64,000 bases of DNA from assembly GCF_001522545.3 (NCBI RefSeq), contig NC_031777.1, positions 1,469,074-1,533,073 of the forward strand. Reading direction: 5' to 3'. The translations under genes were made by a program, and so were the position numbers. Of this stretch, positions 56,241 through 64,000 are shown piece after piece (positions within the stretch are counted from its first letter, which is position 1; each line of letters opens with the position of its first letter). Under the pieces are notes generated by a model that was not told where the DNA came from, made no database searches, and saw nothing but the letters and a program-made list of their open reading frames with translations. The stretch is from Parus major (taxonomy: Eukaryota; Chordata; Aves; Passeriformes; Paridae).

Positions 56241-57699
56241 TCCCTGGAGCAGCTCTGGAGCACCGGGACCTGAGGGTGATGTCCTTGTGCTGCCTCTCCT
56301 CTGAGTGAAGCTTTTTGAGGGAATCCTCATGCTGTGGTGAGAAACCACCTGCAGACAAGCAGAAATGACCTCCTAGCTGGATTTCTGCTCTCTGTGTTTA
56401 TTAAACTGGCCCAAATTCACCTTGGGGAGGTGTTGGGGCAGGGGAAGCCTCATCATCCCCATGTCCAGCTCCCCACGGAGTGCTGGAGTGGAGCAAGCAG
56501 GCAGCACTACGTGAAGGGGAGGGGTTGTTTGTGTCAGTAAATGTCAGAAAGCAAAAAACAAGCAGGACTTTAGAGCCAATTAATTTTGTATAATGTGAGG
56601 GAAGTGCTGGTTAAAGGCATGGGCAGCAGCTGAGCTGTATGTCCATTTATTTCAAGGCAGTTTTCCATGGGAGGAGCAGAGTACACGGGTGTCATTAGCA
56701 CCAAACATCTCTAATAAGGCTGTCTCCACTAATAAGCAAAAAAAAAAAAGCTTAATTATTTTGTTTTTTATTGAGCCAGGGTGGTCCCTTGAATGCCTTT
56801 TCCTCCAGCTGGGAGGAAAATGTGTCTTGAGACAGGGGTACACATGTGGGAGGCTGGGGAGGGACAGCATGGCCGGATTGTTCCATGCAGAGAAGTGCCA
56901 CCAAACCGAGGGTGACACCAGAGGCTGCAATGTCTGCCACTGCTGATCTGCTGGGGAGGAGCTGCAGAAGCACTTGGTGAGCCCAGGCTCTGCTGGAAGC
57001 ACCAGAAGAGCGTTGTGACATCCAGAGGGAGGTGGCAGATGCCTCCTCGGGACACACGGGGGACATCATCTCCTGGCTGGAAAGAGAGGGATGGAGGAAC
57101 CAGATTGTGCCTGTCCCTCCTCATTTCCCACTGTGCATGACCAAAAACTCTCAGCCACATCCTTCCCGAGCCCATGATGTCCCTTCCATCAAATCTTCCC
57201 TCTGGAGGCTGCAGCAGGGCTTGTCCCACACTGGGACCGGCACCCCAGCCCTGCTGGCCACGCTCAGCACTCAGAGCTGCTTCACGATGCTCCTTCAGCC
57301 CCTCCCATGTTTTCCCCCCTGGATTTCCAGGAAACTCATCCCTTTGGCTCACCCATAGAGATCCCAGGGGCTCACAGGCCCAGATCTGCCTAAAATCCAT
57401 GCAGATGTGCATAAACACCTGACAGAGATGGCTCTGTTGATGCCTCCTGCTGCATCCAGGGGTCACAGCTGTGCAGCTGCCAGCCCTCCAGCGCAGCAGA
57501 TTTCGGAAGCAGGGTTGATTTATCAGAGCTGGAGAGCCCTCAGTGCCCACACTGACCCCAGGCAGAGCTCCTGGCTGCCCTCACAAACCTCCCAGCCCCA
57601 GGTTAATTAACTGCCATCAAATAACCTGCGTGGCCACAGCTGGGACAGCAGCTTCACCTTCACCACAGCTCATCCCTGAGGCTCCCAAACGCAGCCCAG

Positions 57700-57975
57700 G
57701 AGGGAGGGGAGAGGAGGGGTCTCACTAGGGGAGGGAGATCGTGATGGAAGGGGGGGATTCAATAGGAAATGGGGGTCAGCAGGAGAGGGGAGTCTCAGTA
57801 AGAGGGGCAGGGTCTGGATAGAGGTGGGTTTTGACAGGAGAGAGGGTCTTTGGAGGAGAGGAAAGGCCTTGCAGAGGAGGGGTCTCAGTGGGAGCATCTC
57901 AGAGAGGGGTTTTGGACAGGAGAGCTGGTCTGGAGAGGGGGTCTCGATGGGAGAGGGGTGTGGGCAGGAGCAGGG
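57700..57975 (+). repeat. Degenerate purine-rich repeat (GAGAGGGGTCTC-like)
   Basis: Words such as GGAGAGGGGAGTCTCAGTA, AGAGGAGGGGTCTCAGTGGG and GGAGAGGGGGTCTCGATGGG recur at loose 20-30 bp spacing. An old, decayed minisatellite is the likeliest explanation. Confidence 0.65.
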
Positions 57976-58259
57976 TGTCCCTAGCAGGGCTCTTTGTGTT
58001 CAGCTGGGGGGGATGCTCCATGAAACCACTGAAAAGAACAATTTTTGGGGCTTCTCCATAGGATTTACCCACTTAATGCCCCAGCCAGGCTCTGGAAACG
58101 CTGCAAAGCACAGACACGGAGCCCAGGAGCTGAAATTCCCGGTGTTTTCTGCATCTCCCCACGGCCCCAGGGGCTTGCAGGGGTGGGGACCCTCGGTCAG
58201 GTCCCTCTGGGAGAGCCTGGCAGGCAGGAAAAGCCCCGGGATCTGCTGGAACAGCTGCT

Positions 58260-58480
58260 TCTGTGCCATAATAAAAGGTTAAATATTTTAATAAGCATCA
58301 GCAGCACATTGAAGGTAAAACGAGCTGCCTGCTTTCATTCTTCCCCCACCACCTCTTTCTTTTTTTTTTTTCCTTTATATTTTTTTTTTGTATGCAAATG
58401 AACTGGAAGCTTATTAACGAGATGAGAGGCTGGAGTCTAATTAGCAGCAGGACAAGGGAGCTGTGCTGGAGCTGAGTCAG
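58260..58480. promoter_or_regulatory. Candidate regulatory island
   Basis: GCCATAATAAAAGGTTAAAT, TTTTAATAAGCATCAGCAG, TATGCAAATGAACTGG (octamer-like ATGCAAAT), AGCTTATTAACGAGATGAG and GAGTCTAATTAGCAGC, with a T-run in the middle. Confidence 0.35.
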
Positions 58481-59489
58481 CGAGTGTGAGAATCCCTTCC
58501 ATCGCTGCCAAACCGCCCCCAAAACCACGAGAATCGGGCAAAACCCTCGTGTTTTTGGAAGGGTTGGGGGAGATCAGTTTAATTTTGGGGTCTGGGCTGG
58601 GCATGGCCCGTTTGGTTCACCCCAAAGTTGCTGTCCTGACTTTGTGCTCCTTGCTGGGCACGTTGCAATTGGATTTTGCAGTGTTTCCAAGCATATATTG
58701 AATATCTGGGGGCAGTGATGGAGCAGGACTGGGGTATCTGTGGCAGGGGGCTGGGCTGCTTTAGCCCCTGTGGAATTTGTTTTATGGACAATTTGCTTCT
58801 GATTATCTCTCTTTGCATTCTAAAGAACCATTTCCCCCACAAAACGCTGGGAAGAAAACAAAGAGGGAAAAAAACCCCAAAACCACCCAAACCAACACAA
58901 CAAAAATCAGGGAAACTTCTTTTTTTTTTTATTCTTCTTTTAAAATGATCTTTCTTTTCTCCCATCCTTTTTCTCTGCTCTGGAGGTTCCTGCAAGCAAA
59001 GCCTGTCCCAGCCTCTGGAGGGGGACACGGACTCCACTGCGAGCCAAACCAATAAACCTCTCGTAATTTGCACCTTCGGAAGGCACCAGCAGCCTTCATT
59101 TGCATTTTTAATTAGCTGGGCTCTCCCTGCGCCCCTCAGCTGCCCTGCCTGGGGTCAGTGAAGGCTGCAGGCACCGGGCTTGGGGCTGAATGAAAGGTTT
59201 TGGTGGCCCAGAGGATGGGCGAGCTGCTAAGGCAGCGATTGCATTCCTCATTTTTTATTTTTAATTCTCTTTTTATTTATTTTTTTTCTTCCTGTTTTTT
59301 GATGTATTTTTCTTCTGCTGCAGCTCTGTCCAGCCCTGTCTTTGTGCCATCCATCTGCCCCCCTCCTCTGGGTTTCTTTCTTGCCTTTCTCCCATCATGG
59401 AGCATCCCCCCTCCCCAACCTCCCTGGGTTCCCTCTTCCCACGCAACCCCCGGCACCGCCAGCACACCGAGAGATGCCACAATTCCCCC

Positions 59490-59560
59490 TTAAAGCCATT
59501 AAAACTCTAGCTCATTAGCAATAATTAAAAGGTGCAGCACACATTCTCAATAGCTCGAGC
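59490..59560. promoter_or_regulatory. Candidate homeodomain-site cluster
   Basis: AAAGCCATTAAAACTCTAGC, CATTAGCAATAATTAAAAGG and ATTCTCAATAGC: four or five TAAT/ATTA cores in 70 bp, next to the TTA array. Confidence 0.3.
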
Positions 59561-59577
59561 CCGGGGGGCAGGATATT

Positions 59578-59620
59578 TGTATTTTATTATTTTATTTTGG
59601 GTTTTTTTATTATTTTTAAC

Positions 59621-59675
<55 letters not shown>

Positions 59676-59935
59676 TTTTATTATTTTATTATTTATTATT
59701 TTATTTATTATTAATTTTTATTATTTTATTATTTATTATTTTGTTTATTATTATTTTATTATTATTATATTTTATTATTCTATTATTTATTATTTTATTT
59801 ATTATTATTACTTTATTTATTTTATTATTTATTTATTTTATTATTTTATTGTTTTGTTTTGTTTTATTTCACTTTTATTTATTTTCATTTTATTTCATTT
59901 TATTTCACTCTATTCTAATTTTATTATTTGGGTTT
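59578..59935. repeat. (TTA)n array decaying to TTTA/TTTTA variants
   Basis: About 18 pure ATT units at 59622-59675 are followed by TTTATTATTTATTATTTTAT-type mixtures and finally TTTTATTTCA units to 59935. It borders the large gap. Confidence 0.95.
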
Positions 59936-60049
59936 GGGCTTATTTTGTTTAATTTAAAGTCTAAATCATCTAAATTCTAAATAATCTTTTATTTTACCTG
60001 TAATTTTTTTTTAATCCTATGGTATCTTTTATTCTTTCCTTTAACTGCA

Positions 60050-60708
60050 NNNNNNNNNNNNNNNNNNNNNNNNNNNNNNNNNNNNNNNNNNNNNNNNNNN
60101 NNNNNNNNNNNNNNNNNNNNNNNNNNNNNNNNNNNNNNNNNNNNNNNNNNNNNNNNNNNNNNNNNNNNNNNNNNNNNNNNNNNNNNNNNNNNNNNNNNNN
60201 NNNNNNNNNNNNNNNNNNNNNNNNNNNNNNNNNNNNNNNNNNNNNNNNNNNNNNNNNNNNNNNNNNNNNNNNNNNNNNNNNNNNNNNNNNNNNNNNNNNN
60301 NNNNNNNNNNNNNNNNNNNNNNNNNNNNNNNNNNNNNNNNNNNNNNNNNNNNNNNNNNNNNNNNNNNNNNNNNNNNNNNNNNNNNNNNNNNNNNNNNNNN
60401 NNNNNNNNNNNNNNNNNNNNNNNNNNNNNNNNNNNNNNNNNNNNNNNNNNNNNNNNNNNNNNNNNNNNNNNNNNNNNNNNNNNNNNNNNNNNNNNNNNNN
60501 NNNNNNNNNNNNNNNNNNNNNNNNNNNNNNNNNNNNNNNNNNNNNNNNNNNNNNNNNNNNNNNNNNNNNNNNNNNNNNNNNNNNNNNNNNNNNNNNNNNN
60601 NNNNNNNNNNNNNNNNNNNNNNNNNNNNNNNNNNNNNNNNNNNNNNNNNNNNNNNNNNNNNNNNNNNNNNNNNNNNNNNNNNNNNNNNNNNNNNNNNNNN
60701 NNNNNNNN
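60050..60708. other. Assembly gap (659 N)
   Basis: A run of N flanked by TTTTATT-type sequence on both sides, so the TTA/TTTTA array probably continues through it. Confidence 1.
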
Positions 60709-60859
60709 ATTTTATTTTCTTAAATTTTATTAAATTTTATTAATTTTTTTAAACGAAATTTCATGTTTCAGGCACTCCACGGCGCTGGCAGAGGAGGACC
60801 ACGGGCACATCCACAACCTCCCACCCACCCCGAGCAGGGCAGGGATGGGCTCCCTGCAT

Positions 60860-61080
60860 CCAAGGCACAATAAAATATTTTACTACAAAGCAGAATTACT
60901 CCAAAGACTGATGGGCTGACTTGTGAGACCCACTCACATTTATGGAGGTCGTAAGTTATAGACTCCCTGTGAACTGGAGGAAAACATAACCCTGGCCTTT
61001 TATAGGCGAAACTTCTGCTGTATATTAAATTCTCCTGCCAGAAAACGGGACTTTACTGCCAACTGTAACTTCAACACCTC
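60860..61080. promoter_or_regulatory. Candidate conserved non-coding block
   Basis: AATAAAATATTTTACTACAA, GTCGTAAGTTATAGACTCCC, CTTTTATAGGCGAAAC and GTATATTAAATTCTCC form about 200 bp of even, non-repetitive AT-moderate sequence between repeat zones. Confidence 0.3.
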
Positions 61081-61104
61081 CCAGCCCCTCGCTTAGCAGG
61101 GAAG

Positions 61105-61212
61105 GATTATTAATAATTTGTTTGGTGTTTGGTGTTTGCCTGATGGTTATTAATAATGATGATTAATAATGATAATTAATAATGATTATTAATAATTTGT
61201 TTGGTGTTTGCC
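61105..61212. repeat. Direct repeat (27 bp, 79 bp apart) enclosing TTAATAATGA array
   Basis: GATTATTAATAATTTGTTTG followed by GTGTTTG starts at 61105 and again at 61184. The spacer is made of TTAATAATGAT-like units. Confidence 0.9.
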
Positions 61213-61739
61213 ACCTCACCAAAATCCTTTGGAAGATTCTGCTGGTGGAATTATGAGGGGCTCAAAGTCTTTTTTTTATTTTTCCCCCCCTTTCCCTTTT
61301 TCTTTCCTCCTTCCTTTATTTTTTCTTATAGATTTTGGTCTAAAAATGTTGCAATGTGGAATGGAAAAGCGCAGGAGTCGCACCTTGGGGTCGTCTGAAG
61401 TCAGGGAAAGAAGGGGAAAAAAAAATAAAAATAAAAAATCCTACGGGCAAACGAGTGGAGGGGGGAGAAGGGAAGAATTCGGATGGCGAGGTAAATAATC
61501 CAATTTGGAATTTGTGGGTTTCCCTTTCATCCACGAGCAGCCAGCAAAGGGGAGGAATAGAGGGAGGAAGACGCTGCATCTGCACAAAAAAAATTGAGAT
61601 TTTTTTTTGGCAAGAGGTGGGAGAGGAGCCGGCTGCTGACCCCCCCAAAAATGAAGCCCCAAAAGCATCCTGGCATCCCCTGCAGCACCTGGGGGCCCGG
61701 GGAGACTTAACATTTGTGTTTTTGGAGCAGGGATGAGGC

Positions 61740-61935
61740 TTTATGAGAAGGGAACAGCTGGGAGCAGGCTGATATTTAAACTGGAATTAGGAGGGAGATA
61801 ATTCCTGGGGCGGGCAGCTCCGGGGGGCTCTGCCGGAGAGCGATACAGTTAATTTGCAGAAGAGCTGGAGGCTGGCCCGAGCTGATATTGCCGTGTTATT
61901 TAGAAGAGAAAGGTCAGGCTGGAGATTGAATAATC
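61740..61935. promoter_or_regulatory. Candidate conserved non-coding block near the distal gene
   Basis: CAGGCTGATATTTAAACTGG, GGGAGATAATTCCTGGGG, GAGCGATACAGTTAATTTGC, CCGTGTTATTTAGAAG and GAATAATCATTGACAAG. It retains CpG and has several AT-core motifs. Confidence 0.3.
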
Positions 61936-62661
61936 ATTGACAAGAAATCCATGGGGGAGCAGGGGAGGCAGCTCCAGCATCCAGCATCCATCCTCTCCCT
62001 GCTTTTTCCTTTCCCAGGGGATTCTTCCCGTCCCATCGGGGCTCCCGTGGGATGCTGAGGTGTTTGTGGCACACATCCAGACTTTTTCCAGCTTGGGAAT
62101 CACGGCCACCCCCTCCAGCCACCCCCTTTTCCAGCTAAAATCTCCAGGGATGAGGCAGAGCCGTCCTGGTTTTCGTCCCACACACGAGCTCTTTTTAAAA
62201 TGGCAAATTATTTTTAAATTTAAAATGATTTTCTTTTTCTTCCCAGAAAGGTTTTCCAAGTTTTTCCTTTTTTATAAACTCCCCTTTCCCATCCCAGGAA
62301 AACAGGAGATGCTATCGAGCCTTCCCTTGCTCCCCAGCCCTTGGTGTGATAAAATCTTTTACACTTAAAAAAAAGCAGTAAACTGATTTTTTTCCCACCC
62401 CCCCCATGGACAAATAATCCTCCTTCTGCCCAGGGAAATTGAGGCACAGGGAGAAGCACCAGGGATGCAGAATCCCAAATCACATCCCTCTAGCTCACAC
62501 CATCCCAGGGTATTTATTACCCACCCTTCCTCATGGGGAAACCCCCCGAGGCATCTCCTTTTCTTCTTTTTCCTCCCCAAAAAATACACCAGGTTTGGTT
62601 TCAGGGTTTTGTGGTTTTTTTTGATTTTTTTTGTTTTTTTTTTTTGCAACAAAAGAAACTA

Positions 62662-62667
62662 TTTATT
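62662..62667 (-). terminator. Candidate poly(A) signal AATAAA, minus strand
   Basis: Plus-strand TTTATT. On the minus strand it reads CCAAATAAATAG, then TTTCTTTTGTTGC before the A-rich run, the usual 10-30 base distance to a cleavage site. Confidence 0.45.
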
Positions 62668-62771
62668 TGGAATATGCATTACCAGTACAAATCAGGAAAC
62701 TGTAAAACCTACACCTTGTTAGTATCGTCATAGAACATAAAAGTTTCAATTGGGATCAGAAAGACAGAGGC

Positions 62772-62910
62772 CTTTTTTTTTTTTTTTTTTTCTTTACAGA
62801 AGCAGAAAAGCTTAAAGTTTCAAAACCAGGTTGGAACAGAGAGTCTTTTTTTTTTTTTTTTCCTTTTTTTTAAAGGATTTTTCTTTTTTTTCTTTTAATT
62901 TTTTTTTCTT
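62772..62910 (+). repeat. Poly(T) tracts
   Basis: T-runs of about 20 at 62773-62792 and about 16 at 62846-62861, then shorter runs to 62918. On the minus strand they are A-runs inside the putative UTR. Confidence 0.9.
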
Positions 62911-63115
62911 TTTTTTTAATATTTGGAATCCATTAGGAAGAGAAGAGGGAAAAAAAAAAAAAGATGGGGGAGAAAAAAAAAAAAAAATAGAAAAGAAAAA
63001 GCATCTCCAAACTGGATCACCTTTACAAGGGATAGAAAGGGCTTTTGCAAGAACAAAAAAAAAAAAAGCAAACTGACAAAACCAACCCCCCAGGCAATGT
63101 CTGATTTACATCCTC

Positions 63116-63150
63116 TTAATAATAATAATAAAATAATAATAATAATAAAG
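63116..63150 (+). repeat. (AAT)n microsatellite
   Basis: About ten AATA/AAT units with one AAAATAAT interruption. Confidence 0.9.
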
Positions 63151-63842
63151 GTGTATGAAAACAAAAGGACTCCAGGAAACCTTGGGATTAAAAGTAACAC
63201 CCCAAACCCTAAACTGGTCAGTGATGTGAAAAGCTCAGGTCTTTTTTTTTGTTTTTTGGGAGGAGAAGGAAAATGTTTTTAGGAGAAAACTGAAGTGATG
63301 CCAAGCAGAACCTTCCTCAGAGCTTCTCCTCAAACCCCTCTGTGGGATTTGGGGCTGGATTTGGGGATATTTTGGGGATATTTTGGCCATGTCCCACATA
63401 TTGTCCCACCTCAGCAACGCTGACACAGCCAGGGCTTGGGGCCAGGCTGTGAGACCTCATCCTCAGTGGGTGAGATGAGCTCAGAACATTCCTTGCTCCA
63501 AATCTTGGGACTCTGGGATTTAGGGAAGAGAAACAATCATCTGCACGTTTTGGGAAGATTTCCTGCTTTTTCATCACTTCCAGGCAGCTCAGCAACACCC
63601 CCAGAGTGGAGAAGCACAGGAGCTGAGTCCCCATCTCCTCCCCAAAATCCCATCTCTTTTTGGAGATGTTATCCCACTGCCCAGCCCCAAGGATCTGCTG
63701 GAGCTGGGATCTGAAAGGAGTGAGGAGAAACCCTCCCTCCACCTCCAAAAAAATAACCACCATCACTTTTCACATCACTCTGGTCACAGCTCAAAAGAGC
63801 AGAGGAAGGGGCAAGGCCATCTCAAGACAGGTCAAAATAAAC

Positions 63843-63875
<33 letters not shown>
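63843..63875 (+). repeat. (TCA)n microsatellite, 11 copies
   Basis: A pure TCA run; serine codons in a chance frame. Confidence 0.95.
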
Positions 63876-63877
<2 letters not shown>

Positions 63878-64000
63878 GCCCCCTCCCCCCATCCCAAATA
63901 ACACAAAAAAAAATTAAAAATAAAAATAACAAGGTTCATTTCTGGGTCTCAACGTTAAGAAACATAAAGTGTTAGACTGTACCTATTAATGCTCACTATT

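Larger units (their letters stand above)
54300..59570. other. Intergenic, no gene found
   Basis: Apart from the CR1 fragment at 55976 and the repeats and islands listed, I see nothing. Frames up to 260 codons (minus strand, 57550-56768) run through the low-complexity and GC-rich sequence and have no recognisable domain. Confidence 0.6.
60709..62639. other. Intergenic, no gene found
   Basis: Holds two candidate non-coding blocks and the direct repeat at 61105. Otherwise T-rich and A-rich tracts (61268-61325, 61415-61440, 62225-62275) and ordinary sequence. I see no exon. Confidence 0.6.
62640..64000 (-). other. Putative 3' untranslated region of a minus-strand gene, perhaps PBX1 (partial)
   Basis: On the minus strand the block ends with AATAAA, about 17 bases of unique sequence, and then an A-rich stretch (plus strand 62621-62645). 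Upstream on that strand lie about 1.3 kb of UTR-like, AT-rich sequence with homopolymer runs, an AAT run and an ATC run, and no open frame of note. In mammals PBX1 is the next gene beyond the 3' end of LMX1A and is transcribed towards it, which fits. No coding exon is in the window, so the assignment is inference. A retrocopied mRNA tail is the main alternative. Confidence 0.4.

Noticed and set aside
56768..57550. 260-codon minus-strand frame
   Set aside because: No recognisable domain; the opposite strand is also open over much of it.
59597..59980. Tyrosine/isoleucine-rich frame
   Set aside because: A translation of the TTA microsatellite.

Overview
This is a vertebrate nuclear genome window, almost certainly from a bird. 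One multi-exon gene is clear: the 3' three quarters of the LIM-homeodomain transcription factor gene LMX1A on the plus strand. The bird assignment rests on very short introns in part of the gene, two 5'-truncated CR1-type LINE tails, and many simple repeats in GC-rich sequence. The encoded protein matches LMX1A rather than its paralogue LMX1B in the linker, the glutamine run and the C-terminus.

Layout. 1-18619 is intron without any recognisable exon: the exon carrying the start codon and first LIM domain is not in the window. Exons with the second LIM domain, homeodomain and C-terminal region lie at 18620-18852, 23451-23620, 23761-23838, 23944-24013, 24127-24300 and 24911-25071. They join in frame with GT/AG splice sites and give 294 residues before the stop codon. 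A 3' untranslated region follows to about 26.6 kb. From there to about 62.6 kb I find no convincing protein-coding exon. That stretch holds two CR1 fragments, a 66-bp AT-rich satellite (39 kb), a 14-bp GC-rich minisatellite of about 60 copies (44 kb), a 1.1-kb AT-only block (46 kb), a CpG-rich block (52.5-53.3 kb) and a TTA-derived block (59.6 kb). Four runs of N fall in or beside these repeats. From about 62.64 kb to the end the sequence looks like the 3' untranslated tail of a minus-strand gene converging on LMX1A. On mammalian gene order this would be PBX1, but no coding exon is visible to prove it.

Function. LMX1A binds TAAT-type sites and specifies roof plate, midbrain dopaminergic and inner-ear cell types. 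Intron 2, intron 3 and the downstream gene-free region contain short AT-rich islands dense in TAAT/ATTA cores within otherwise degenerate GC-rich sequence. This is what one expects of conserved enhancers around a developmental regulator, but conservation cannot be tested from one sequence, so these are low-confidence calls. I found no exotic or previously undescribed gene system. The most unusual items are the tandem arrays, a 67-bp duplication just upstream of the homeodomain exon, the altered GC-rich LIM2 exon, and a probable insertion in the last intron.
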